64,000 bases of DNA from Saussurea involucrata (Eukaryota; Streptophyta; Magnoliopsida; Asterales; Asteraceae), in NCBI GenBank assembly GCA_033807775.1, contig CM066320.1, positions 181,074,784 through 181,138,783 on the forward strand. The letters run 5' to 3'. A program made the translations under genes and the position numbers. Each line of letters opens with the position of its first letter. Position 1 is the first letter of the stretch. Of the stretch, positions 20,344 through 32,161 are shown one piece after another. The notes beneath the pieces are model-generated. The model had not been told where the DNA came from and searched no databases. It was given only the letters and a program-made list of their open reading frames with translations.

Positions 20344-23300
20344 TTATCCTTCAAAGTTCAGCATTCCAAGCTCGCTGATGAGAAAGTTGAATCTTGTCTC
20401 ATCAAGAGGTTTGGTAAACAAATCAGCTAACTGATAATCAGTTGGGATAAAATGAAGTTCTATATCACCATTCATCACATGATCTCTGATAAAATGATAT
20501 CTGATTTCTATGTGTTTTGTCTTTGAGTGTAGCACTGGATTGTTTGCTATAGCGATGGCACTTGTGCTGTCGCAATAGATTGGAATTTTGGAGAGCTGAA
20601 GATCATAGTCTAGTAGTTGATTTCTCATCCACAAGACTTGAGAACAGCAGCTTCCAGCGGCTACATACTCAGCTTCAGCTGTGGAAGTGGACACCGAGTT
20701 TTGCTTCTTACTTGTCCAACTTACCAGCTTTCCACCCAGGAGCTGACATCCTACTGTGGTGCTTTTCCTATCCATTTTGCAACCTGCAAAATCACTGTCT
20801 GAATAGGCGGTTAGATCGAATCCTGAATCTTTGGGATACCAAAGACCTAGATTCGCTGTACCCTTAAGATATCGAAAGATTCGCTTTATAGCTTTCATAT
20901 GAGATATCTTAGGTTCAGCTTGATATCGTGCGCACAGACATGTTGCAAACATAATATCGGGTCGGCTAGCTGTAAGATACAGTAGTGAGCCGATCATCCC
21001 ACGGTACAGCGTGACATTGACAGGAACACCCTTTGTGTCCTTATCAAGTATCAGCGGTGGTGCCATAGGGGTTTTCATAGCTGAACTTTCAGTTAAGTCG
21101 AATTTTTTCAGCATATCTTTAACATACTTTCCCTGATTTATAAAAGTTCCTTTTTCAGTTTGCTTAATCTGAAGACCAAGGAAATATGTTAGTTCACCCA
21201 TCATACTCATTTTATACTCATCTTTCATTCTATCAGCGAAACGAGTACAAAGCTCAGGGTTAGTAGAACCAAATATAATGTCATCAACATATATTTGAAC
21301 TAAAATGATATGACCTTTTATTTTTCTAAAAAACAAAGTTTTGTCAATCTTACCTCTCTCAAATTTTTCAAGGTGGAGATACGTAGAAAGAGTGTCATAC
21401 CATGCACGAGGAGCTTGCTTCAAGCCATAAAGTGCCTTATCCAGCTTATAAACATAACCTGGACGCTTAGGATCTGAGAATCCTGGAGGTTGTTCCACAT
21501 AAACTTCTTCATTCAGCTTTCCATTTAGAAACGTTGACTTAACATCCATTTGGTGTACAGTGAAGTTTTTGTGTACAGCATATGCTAAGAAAAGACGAAT
21601 AGATTCAAGTCTTGCTACAGGAGCAAAGGTTTCGTCATAATCTATACCTTCCTCTTGTCTGTATCCCTGAGCAACAAGACGAGCTTTGTTGCGAGTTACA
21701 GTACCATGTTCGTCCAACTTGTTTCGATAGACCCACTTAGTGCCTATCACTGTTTTGTCAGTTGGTCTCCGAACAAGTTTCCAAACTTTGTTTCTTTCGA
21801 ATTCAGTCAGCTCTTCTTGCATAGCGCTGACCCAGTTTGGATCACTGAGGGCATCATCTATTTTCTTTGGTTCAGTTAGAGAAATAAAGTTAACAAATAA
21901 ACAAATATTACCTGCACTTCTACGAGTCTGAATACCAGCGTTGGGATCACCAAGAATTTGATCGATTGGGTGATTTACAGTCCATCGCTGAGCCGGAGCA
22001 TTCGTCGCTGACTCAGTCTGAACTGGAGAAACTGAAGATGAGGCTTCAGCTACTTCTGGATAATCAGCTAAGAGAGGAATGCTTGCATTTGTCACTTCAT
22101 TCACTGATTGCTGAGAAATAGATGGAATTTCTGAGACATTTGGATCAACTGCGGGTATAGTATTTATAGGAACAGCTGAGACCCAAGATGTTTCATCTTC
22201 ACTATTCTGCATATTGGGAATGATAGTAGGACCATCATTTTCAGTTGTATGAGTATGAGTAGTGGGAACATCTTCTGAATCACAAAGATGAGAAAACATC
22301 CATTGATTCAGTTCTTCTGTATCAGCGTTCGGTTTAGAATTCGCTGAACGGGATTCGTCAAACGTGACGTGAATAGTTTCTTCTACAGTTTGTCTTCTTC
22401 GGTTGAAGACTCTGAAGGCTTTGGAAATTGAGGAGTATCCAAGAAAGATTCCATCATCAGCCTTAGGATCAAACTTTCCAAGGGCATCTCTGTTGTTCAG
22501 TATGAAACACTGACAACCAAAGATGTGAAGAAAGCTGATTGAAGGCTTTCTCCCATGAAAAAGTTCATAGGCTGTCTTTTTGAATCTTTTGACTATCAGC
22601 GACCTGTTTTGCGTAAAACAAGCCGTGTTGACAGCTTCTGCCCAAAACTGAGTAGGCAGGTGAGAATCGCTGAGCATTGAACGTGCAGCTTCAATAATTG
22701 TTCTATTTCTTCTTTCAGCGACTCCGTTTTGTTGTGGTGTTCTCACTGACGAAAAGTTGTGAGAAATACCCTTGCTCTCAAGGAAGGAATCAAGAGAACT
22801 GTTTTTGAATTCAGTTCCATGATCACTCCTTATTGAGCGAACAGTCATATTGTTCAGAGTTTCCATCTTCCGAACAAAGGTGATGAGTTCTTCAGGGGTG
22901 TCACTCTTAGAACGGAGAAACATTACCCATGTATAACGAGAGAATTCATCAACTATGACCAGCGTATATTTCTTTCCAGCGATGGATTGTTTGTTAACGG
23001 GGCCAAACAAATCCATATGGAGTAGTTGAAGAGGAGATGACACTGAGGAAACTTGCTTGGACTTAAAGCTTGCCTTGGTCTGCTTCCCTTTTTCACACGC
23101 TGAACATAAGGATTCTTTGGCGTATGAATGTTGAGGTAGACCAGTGACTAACTCTTTGGATGAAAGAGTATTCAGTGTCTTGAAGTTGAGATGTGAAAGC
23201 CTCTTGTGCCATAGCCAGTTGACATCAGAAGATGCCTTTGAGAAGAAACAGGAGTTCTCAGTGGTTGTTGAGTCCATGTTTATAACGTAAACATTTTCCA

Positions 23301-23616
23301 AACGATAACCGCTGAGAGCTATCTTCTCCTTTTTGTCAGAGACAAAGCAGGATTCCTTGGTGAAAATCACTTTGTTATCCATGTCGCAAAGCTGACTGAT
23401 GCTCAGAAGATTATGCTTCAGCCCTTCAACATATGCGACTCTTCTGAAGGATGTTGTACCATTTGAAAGTACACCATACCCTCGGGTGTGTCCTTTTCCA
23501 TTTCCACCGAAAGTCACAGAGGGACCCTTCTCTTCCTTGTATTCAGCGAGCAGGCTTTTCTTTCCAGTCATGTGTCTAGAGCATCCGCTATCGAGATACT
23601 AGATACCCTTCTTAAC
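20344..23616 (-). CDS. Sirevirus 1 pol: protease end, integrase, reverse transcriptase, RNase H
   Basis: The pol region begins after an acceptor-like TTGCAG at 23617 and contains the protease active-site motif LDSG. An in-frame TAG at 23599-23601 lies just before it, so the long open frame starts only at 23571 (1,075 codons). Order: GAG-pre-integrase (HKRLSHLNF), integrase with D (HMDLFGP), D (RSDHGTEF) and E (VAERRNR), reverse transcriptase with YVDDI, and RNase H (YSDSDFAG, STAEAEY). It drives reverse transcription and integration of the element in virus-like particles. The frame after the TAG is intact to the TAA at 20344. The TAG sits where related copies have Trp, so it is probably a mutation rather than a programmed stop. 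Confidence 0.93.
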
Positions 23617-23634
23617 CTGCAATACAAAGGAAGA

Positions 23635-26042
23635 TTAGTTTTGCTTGGGTACCCACTTCACCATGTATACGCGTTTGTCAGTGGAAGTGGTTGGAATGGG
23701 TTCAGCAGTCTTCGCAGCATTTGAAGATTCAACTTTGTCTTTCTTCACTTTGGTCAATTTCTTGACCTCAGCGGTAGGAGTCACCTTGACCTGACTTGCA
23801 ACTGGTTTGGTCTTCTTTGGTGCTATCTTCACCTTAGCTATCTTATCAGCTTTGGTGGCTGTGGGACACTTACTTGCAATATGATCGGTAAGTCCACAGT
23901 GATAACATTTCCTATAACTAAAATTAGTTCTAGGACCACTTGTGTGCTGAGCTTTTAATTTGGAATTAGAAGTGCCAGCACCAAGTACACTATTGGTTTT
24001 TGAAATAGGACGAACATTCAGTTCTTCAGATTTCTTACCAAGGATATCTACTCTGAGTCTAGGAGTAGGTCGCTGAACTGATCCAGAGGTCTGATTTCTA
24101 GAACCAGATGAATGAATCACTAAGGCTTTGGAAGCATTCAGCTTAGGTACTAAAGTACCCTTCTGAGGATTTTGATAAATTACAATTCCTTTACCTTTAT
24201 CTTTAGAGACAGAGGTAGGTTTTGAATAAACCATTTTCTCCTTACCTTTTGAGGAGGTAGGAGTTTCCTCAGGGATTGGTGTAATCGACGAGGAGTACTG
24301 AGATGAAGAAGTGTCAGCTACTGAGGATACGAACGTTCCAAATTTAAGCATTGAACGTTCAGTGGTTGGTATTGGAGTATCATATTTATAACCCAGACCA
24401 CGTTTATCACTCAGAGGAATCTGAGCCTTAATTATCTCAGTGATCTTTGTTGAAGAATTACACCATCCTTCAACAGTAGCTTGTTCAGCTTTTAATGCAG
24501 CGATAGCTTCCGCTCGTTCAATTTTGACTAGCTGATTTAAATGGACTTGATCTTTAAAATCTTCTTCAAATTTAGAAAGCTTTTCTATTTGAAGGTGGCA
24601 ATTTTTAAGCTTTTCAGCGAGATCAAGATTTTGGTTTTCAACCACAGCTTTGCCGTTCATGGCTTCGTATAAACTTCTAGTCAGTAGTTCGATTTTACGG
24701 AGACTATCAGCTTCATCAATATTTACAATATTGGTAAAGAAGGAGGGTGATACCTGAATGGCAGATGTTGAAGTGGAGGGAATGTTTGAACTTTCTTCCT
24801 CTTCTTCAATCTTGGCCATGAGACATTGATTTGCTTCATCATCTTCAGAATCAGATGATGAGGCTTCTTCATCAGAAGCAGCCCAATCATAGTCAGCCAT
24901 TAGGCCTTTTCCCTTCTTCTTAAAGCTTTTCAGCTTTGCATACTTCTCCTTCAGCTTTAAGTATTTGTCGTCTTTATTCCTTGGAACAAAGGATTTCTTT
25001 GTAAAGACTGAAGGTCTCATGATTTTCTTTGACCTGCACTCGTTAGCGAAATGACCTGTCTTTTCGCAGTTAAAACAAGTAGCAGTAGCCTTATCAACAA
25101 AAGCTGATGACTTAGGCTTGTCAGCTATAGAAAGAGTTTTGTTCTTTCTAAACATTTTCTTCTTGGCGAATCTCCTGAACTTTTTAGTTAGGAGAGCCAA
25201 GGATTCATCATCTGAAGAATCAGAATCTGATGATCTTTCAGAGTTACTTTCTAACTCAGTGATAGTGACCACGGGTCGCTGAGTAGAAGGTTCCTCTGAG
25301 ATTAAAGCAACAGGGGTGCTTTTGGAATCTTTTACAAGATTCTTCTTAAGATGGCTAGATTGCTCATGATTCAGCAATGTGCCATATAAGGTAGCAAGTG
25401 TCATTGATCTTAGATCTTTTGACAGCTTGAGACACATGGAATAATTGTCCCAGCTTTCAGGTAAACATTCTAAAAACTTTGTCAGAACTTCAAAGTTAGA
25501 ATATTCCTTACCAACCGTTTTAAGATCTATAATTAAGCAATTAAAACGTTGATGTACTTCAGAGAGAGTTTCATTCTTACCAGAGATGAAACTTTCGTAT
25601 TGTCTTACCAGGTTGATCTTTCTTGAATCCTGGACTTCAGACGTTCCTTCATACTGAACACATATTGTGTCCCACATGGCTTTTGAGGATTTCAGGTTCA
25701 TGACGGAATGGTAGACTTCGTCAGGAAGGGCCATGGATATATGGATCTGGCTTTTGTATCTATAGCCACTTTCTTCTTGTCTTCATCGGTCCAATGATGG
25801 ATTTCCTTTGGAATCAGCCTTTCTGGAATAGCAGCTCTAGTTGCAGTGGCTGGAACGGCAGGATCAATCGTTACAGGGATGTGTGGACCGTTTTCAAGAT
25901 AGTAAGGTATAGTAGGGTCTACACCTTCTAAGAAGAGTGTCATCCTATTTTTCCATAAGTTGAAGTTGTCTCTGGAAAATCTAGGGGGTTTTGCAAGAGA
26001 ACCATTGTCGATATAGTGAGTGTTTGTGTTTGAGTTGGCCAT
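23635..26042 (-). pseudogene. Sirevirus 1 gag, broken by one frameshift
   Basis: The ATG at 26042 (MANSNTNTHY) opens a frame that runs off after about 105 residues. The gag frame resumes near 25734 (ALPDEVYHSV) and continues to the TAA at 23635. A 1-base deletion in an ATATAT tract near 25735-25742 explains the switch. The UBN2-type gag core is followed by two CCHC zinc knuckles, CFNCEKTGHFANEC and CYHCGLTDHIASKC, the second near the end, with coiled-coil and Ser-rich parts between. Gag forms the particle and binds RNA. The end (KWVPKQN, stop) corresponds to the gag end of Sirevirus 2. Confidence 0.9.
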
Positions 26043-26108
26043 TTTCAGATAATAGCAAGGAAGAGAAATATCTTAGATTAGATCTTGTTTATGAGATTAA
26101 ACAAATCT

Positions 26109-26120
26109 GCTCTGATACCA
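26109..26120 (-). promoter_or_regulatory. Primer-binding site of Sirevirus 1
   Basis: GCTCTGATACCA, read on the coding strand as TGGTATCAGAGC, is complementary to the 3' end of plant initiator-Met tRNA. It lies two bases inside the 5' LTR. Confidence 0.95.
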
Positions 26121-26122
26121 CT

Positions 26123-27088
26123 TGTTGGTCCCGAAAGGCTTAAACAAGTTTGTAGAAGGGGGGGGGGGGGGTTGAATACAAACACACTATTTTACTTTTC
26201 TAAATTGTTTATTGATAAATCATTAACAATTTACAGCTTGTTGCGGAAACAAGATTAAGGATAAACCTAAATCTAAACAAGTTGGAACACTAAGGTTTTC
26301 TTGCACTAAGAAAGATAAGTAGATTACTAATAAAATCCTATCTTGAGAGATTTGAACTTGTCCAGAGTTAGCAAGTTACTTCAAATGAAGTGAGTTCATC
26401 TCTTTATATACTGCATGCATTTAATGCAATTCTGTATACACTTTACACGTGTCATCAGCGGATTGGTTGCATGTCATTGACCTTTGTTGACAACCTTAGT
26501 AGCCGCATGAATGAACAGTGTAGTATCAGAGTGGTTGTACGATTTCAGATTTTCAGAGGTTCTTTTCTGACATTTCGTACGGTGGCGTGCAAGGGAGGTT
26601 AAGACAAAAGTACTTTGTACGGAGGACTTCATGATCAGCTTTCGTTGATTCAGCGATTATCATTTACTATTCAGCAGATGATAAAGTTCAGCGATAGCTG
26701 AAGTCTTGTACTTGATACTTCACGTTGAGTGGACAAATCTGAGTCTTCGCTGATCCGCATCAGTTCATTAGGAGACTTGTCGCTGGTTCTTGAGCTTGAT
26801 CTTCGACTTCAGCGTAGAACCTTTGTTGACGTGAATCTTGTCTTCAGGGATCATAAGTAAACAACTAACTTATCAGCGATCACCATAAGGACTGAACAGA
26901 CTCAGCGATATGGTGAACAGTGTTCGCTGAATGTTTAATCTAAAAGTGCGAGAGTTCCTATCAGCAGTACTGTAAGATCTTAGTACTTATCAGCGATAGT
27001 GAAACTCTGATACATATTGTTTACTTACAATTTTCACTAAGTATTTAAGATAGGGTCATTATCAAATCACTGAGGGTTTGGATCAACA
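26123..27088 (-). repeat. 5' LTR of Sirevirus 1
   Basis: 966 bp, same sequence as 14086-15048 except for a 14-base instead of an 11-base G run and two substitutions. It carries the promoter for the element on the minus strand. Confidence 0.97.
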
Positions 27089-27093
27089 GTAAT

Positions 27094-29098
27094 CTAGTCT
27101 TCTATCAGTTGAATCGTGTATCAGAATCTCAAGCAACTCCACATCTGTAAGCGAAATCTACCTCTGTAATTAAGCAACTAAATTAGGGTTTTCTTTTTGA
27201 TGAAATTTCATTTTCCTATGGGATGGGAGAAATCGTGCAACAACTACATTTTGTTCTTTAATCTTTTGCTTCATCTTCAACATTAGATGGACAACTAAAA
27301 TATCAGAATAATTAGAAAAAATTGTTTATTGTTGCTTCTTTGTTCTTCCTGGTGTGTTTTTTTGTTTAGATTTCAACAAAATCGTAAAATATGACTATGA
27401 ACCACTATTTCAAGTATCCAGATTCATTATGTGTTTAATTTCAACAAAACCGTAAAATGTGAATATAAAGAACTATTTCAATTACTCTTTTAACTACTTT
27501 TTCATCTACACTCATAATCATCACCAATTCACCATTAGATGATTCTAGTTGAACTTGTTTGGTATTGATTTTAGCTTCTTAACTACATAAATAGATTTAG
27601 AAAGGAACATGTTTTACTCGATGCCTCATGTGTGCATTGTTTGGATTTCTAAATTCCTTTCTTGAAGTGTTATCCCTAATTTACCATCTTGCCATTTGTA
27701 AATTACCTGAACATACTAAGGTATTGATAGCCCGTTACTTGTGATAGTATAAAACATAATTGTTGTCCGTAAATAGTAATTTAGGTTCCCTTGACTTGCA
27801 TATTTAGTATATTATATTGGATTCTTCAACATGTATTCATTATGCTAGCAAAAACTATATATTTAAATCATTGGCGGAAAAGGTGCCTGATAAGGAACTC
27901 TTACATATATATTTTGGATTCTACTTTTATATAGACTATGCATTTTCTTATCTCAACAGAGTGTTTGTTTATGGGTTCTTTTATATACATAGACTTGCAA
28001 GACTATGAGTCATTTCATTTTACTTTTTAAGATTTAAGTTTTAGTTTCCAACACCTTAATCGCAACAAGAGTTATTTGTTGCACTCTATGAAATACTACT
28101 TTGTGTTACTTAATGTGTGTTAGCCGCTTCAATGGGATCTTTTATCCTGGTCGGAGGAGAAATTGCCAAACGTCCAGCATTCCCTCACGCTTGGCGCCAA
28201 TGAGACTATTATTTGAGAGAAAAAAGAAGACTATGCCTTCGCCATATGAAATATGAATATTAAGTAATAATAGCATGGCACTTTGAATTCGATATAAGAA
28301 ATTTTTGTCATATATTTCAAGAGACTTGTTAAAAATGAATAGAAGAAGCCAACAATTAATAAAACAACTTGTTCCCAAGTTCAAAAATACTCCAAATGAA
28401 GTTATATAAATAGACATTGGCAAAGATCCTGGAACAATTGAAGGTAACAATTGAATGAATCTTCACTACAAATTGTGGTGCAAGTAGTTGTTTGATGTTT
28501 AGGTTTCTTTAGTTGATTTTTTATTTAAATTAACTAGAAGAAAGAACACAATAGAACACATATATGGATTAGATCAAAGATCAATTGAGATTGAAATATT
28601 GAATACACACAACCAGAAGGGGAAGATAATGAAGGAACTTCAAACCAATTGGCTAAATGTGAAAGGTATTAAACCATAGAATAAACCTTCACAACACCAG
28701 TTGTGAATATTAGATTGTTGGTTGTTTGTTTCTGGTATGTTTAACGAGTGTACCGTTTAGTACATTGCTTTAGTTTCTATCATTGATTTTTTTATGTCTT
28801 TTAAGTTAAGGAGAAGAAAATACAAAAAACAAAGATGGGTGTATTTTGAACACACACAACCAGAGTTGTGAGATGATGAAGAAGAGCATGTAGAAGAAGA
28901 AGACTGAGGTTGAAGTGCATAACAATGAATTAAGTGACAAGGGTATTAAACGATTGAAAAACCTTCACAATAAACTAATTGTGAAGGTTCTCTTGATTTC
29001 AGTTCAGAACAACTAACCCTACCTCTTTATTATTTAAAAATTTAATTTGTTTTGTTTTAGTAATATGTTTTAGTAATATGTTTTAGTAATATGTTGCA
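27094..29098. other. Non-coding DNA between the two Sirevirus blocks
   Basis: AT-rich sequence with no gene recognised. It holds dispersed palindromic motifs of the type ACCTTCACAA ... TTGTGAAGGT (near 28950-29000, a weaker one near 28690-28710), the same motif that recurs in the tandem array at 41830-42800. Three 13-bp repeats TGTTTTAGTAATA (29053-29091) sit at the junction with the truncated gag. Confidence 0.5.
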
Positions 29099-30844
29099 CC
29101 TCAACTTCTTGAACAGTTTATTTTTCTCCTTTTCAATTACATGATTTATGACTTTTAGATTTTCAAGCTCAGCTTTTATTTCCTCAAACTTTTCGAGTTT
29201 AGACATGCAAGATTCAAGTTGAGATGTAAGAGATTTAACTTGAGCAGATTTTCTTCTCTTGCTATCTTTGACAGTGTAAAAGTCTTGAGTTAAAGATTCA
29301 TAAGCATTTATCTTTTCAATATCAGTCATGTCATTGAAGGGGTGTACCTGAGAGTATGATGATGAGCCTTCAGTTGAAACTAATGCCATTGGAGATTTGG
29401 CTTTTTCTTCTTCCTCTTCTTCCACTTCTTCAGATATAGCCACAAAGCACATATTTGGAGAATCGTTGTCGGTGGTTTCTTCTTCTTCCCAATCATGAGC
29501 CTCTGCTATCAATCCTTTTCCTTTTCTTTGAGATCCTTCATTTCTTTCTTTTTCCTTCTTGTACATAGCCTTGTACTTTTCAGCACGTTCCTGATGTGAG
29601 AGTGAGGAGGATTGAGAATCTTTCTTGAAATAGGATTTATCTTTGGATTTCTCAACTTTAGAAGGATATTTGTCAGAGGACGTGGAATTGACTTTTGACA
29701 CACGCTTGCTTCTGCACTCAGCTGCAAAGTGTCCTTTCTTACCACAGTTGAAACATTCCTCATTTGTCTTGTCAGACGAAGACATTTTTGAAAATGATGG
29801 TTTTCTGAAACTTCTGGGTTTGTTGAAATTTCGAGATTTATTTTTAAAACCAGCCATCATAGCCATTTCATCAGTCATTCGGTCTACCGAAATTTCATCA
29901 TCGGCATCACTCAGATATGCCTCCGTTTGGTGAGAAGGGTTGTTCTGATTTTCGGTGTCAGAGTCTGATGAGGGATATGTGATACAAGGAACATTTTGAC
30001 GTTTCTTGGAACTTTCGCAAATAAGCGCTATTGAAGAGCTTTTTATCTCTTTGAAGATGGTTTTCCTATGAAGCTTGGTTTGTTCAAAGTTGAACAGAGT
30101 TCCATACAAAATAGTTAAAGGCATGTATTCCAAGTCCTTGGTAGTCTTAATGCAAGTGCAAATGTTTTCCCAAAAGTCAGGAAGACAATCCATAAATTTG
30201 CATAGAACTTCCTCATTGTCATAAACTCTACCTAGTAATTTTAAATCATTTAACACAGAGTTAAACCGGTTATAAAAGCTTGGAAGAGATTCTCCCTTTT
30301 CATAGGCAAAGAGCTCATATTTTCGAATGAGGCCAATCTTTTTGCTTTTCTTTACTTCCTCTGTACCCTCATAAAGTACACACAAAGTAGTCCACATCTC
30401 TTTAGCAGTACCGAAGTTAACAAGAGAGTGATAGACTTCATCAGGAAGTGAGAGAGCAATAATTGCTCTAAGCCGAGAGTCCAGAGACACTAATCGTTTT
30501 TCTTCATCAGTAAATTTCCTTGGGTTTTTTAGAATGTAACGACCAGTAGCCTTTGCTTTCTCTATGTCGGAAGGTTCAGATTCATCAGAGTCACTTGACT
30601 TATCAACTGGTTCCTTACCAGGCCTCTACTTTTCATAGCGAACCCAAACTCTCGGGATGATAGGTCCCTCCTTGAGAATGGTTGGATATCTAGTATCCAT
30701 TCCTTCCATGAATAGCATCATATGGCTCTTCCATAGAGAAAAGTTGTTAGGATTAAACTTTGGAGGTTTTGAAATGGAACCATTTTCAGCAAAACTGTTT
30801 TGACCAGTGTTTTCAACAGTTAGGGATGAAGATGAGGCAACCAT
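29099..30844 (-). pseudogene. Truncated Sirevirus gag (sister copy)
   Basis: This is a gag fragment running from the ATG at 30844 toward lower coordinates, almost identical to 37760-39517. A CAG-to-TAG change at 30626-30628 breaks it after 72 residues; the same frame then stays open to the breakpoint near 29099. It includes UBN2-type gag, the zinc knuckle CFNCGKKGHFAAEC and a coiled coil. It is cut at the point matching 37768 and joined to unrelated DNA, so the second knuckle, pol and the 3' LTR of this copy are missing. A primer-binding site (30873-30884) links it to the LTR at 30887. Confidence 0.88.
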
Positions 30845-30886
30845 TGCGGATCAAGTTTATGAATTAAACCTGGCTCTGATACCACT

Positions 30887-31874
30887 TGTTGGTCCCAAAA
30901 TGGCTCAACAAGTATTGTAGAAGGGGGGGTTGAATACAATACTCAGATTTTTCACAAGTTTTAATTCAATATATTGAAAATCTTTCAATAAGAATTACAC
31001 ATAGAAAACAAAAGATTGTTGCGGAAAAGAACAGTTAAACTATTCTAACAATCTAACACAAAGTAAACTGAAAAACACTTAGAACAAATTGGACACTTAG
31101 ACACAAGATGCAGTTTCAGTAAGAAAGGAGCTTGCACTTAGTAATCTTCAGAAGCGTGATTTGCATGGAGAGTCTTCTCCTCTATTTATAGTCCATGCAT
31201 CATTTAATGCACGGAACACTTGTCACTCTTCCATTCATTGTAGAGGCTGACTTCTGAAAAGTTGATATCTCCTTTTTAACTTATCCAAAGAACCAGGAGG
31301 ACAGTCGTACCAGAAAAAGACCTTATCTGAGAATAGATAAGATGACAAACTGCCACTTTTATCTGACGATAGGATATTGTCTCATAATAAATGATCTTTT
31401 CTTTTGTCTTCAGAGAATAAGGCTACCGACCTCCTGTATTGGAAACTGCACCAATTTGAAATCTCACTTCTTTAGAGAAGAGAGATCCTTCACCGAAGTG
31501 TAGAATATTTCGGTGCAGTCTTCTCAAATTCCCACCGATCTCTGAACATATATCGGTGAAAATCTTCTTGAACTTCCACCGATTTCTGAAAGCATATCGG
31601 TGAAAGTCTTCTTGAGCTTCTCACCGAATTTCTTCAATTCGGTGATGCTTGTCCACCGATAGCACAAGCATATCGGTGGTGGTGTAACTTGTAGAGAGTT
31701 GCTGCCGATTTTCTCACTTCCGTAATGAGATAGTCTTCGCACTTGGTTTCGGTTGATCTTCGACTTCACCGAACAATTGATATGAGAGTAAAAGTTACAC
31801 AAAAGAATCCAAAGATATTCTAAGTACCTAAGAGGGTTTAATTGAGTCAATTTCAAATCTGTGAAGACCCAACA
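30887..31874 (-). repeat. Sirevirus 2 LTR, left copy
   Basis: 988 bp, TGTTGGTCCCAAAA ... GACCCAACA. It contains four hairpin palindromes with CACCGAT/ATCGGTG-type arms: 31533-31558, 31577-31602, 31622-31644 and 31653-31679. The adjacent ATCTCCCCCTA at 31875 is the purine tract of the element to its right. Confidence 0.96.
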
Positions 31875-32161
31875 ATCTCCCCCTATTTGAATTTGATCTC
31901 TATCCTTAGAATATTAAAGAGCAAATGAAAATAAGTGCATTTTGACCCTTTTTACTCTTTTGGGTTCTTTTTCACATAGACCTTTTTTTTGTTTTTTTTA
32001 TCTATGTTTGTTTGAGTATATCTATACAGTATATATAAAGCAGGGAAATAAAAGGTATGTACAAAATATAAACAAGAGAAGCACTTTGAATTGCATAAGT
32101 CATTCTCATACAATGGTAGGCAAAAGATTATCAAAACTACCGAAAGGTAAAAAGAAAAGAC

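Larger units (their letters stand above)
14086..27088 (-). mobile_element. Ty1/copia Sirevirus element, 13.0 kb, very young
   Basis: Two LTRs (963 and 966 bp, TG...CA) enclose gag-pol and an extra downstream ORF, all on the minus strand. A perfect 5-bp TSD, GTAAT, lies at 14081-14085 and 27089-27093. The primer-binding site (26109-26120) matches initiator-Met tRNA, and a purine tract abuts the left LTR. The integrase-before-RT order defines Ty1/copia; the size, two zinc knuckles and extra 3' ORF point to the SIRE/Maximus lineage. The LTRs differ by only two substitutions plus a G-run length, so insertion is recent. It is nevertheless damaged: a 1-bp frameshift in gag and a nonsense codon just before the protease active site. 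Confidence 0.95.

Noticed and set aside
20562..21931. Plus-strand frames opposite Sirevirus pol
   Set aside because: They are shadows of the conserved minus-strand pol frame; the same holds for plus-strand frames in 15451-19114 and 32724-35572.
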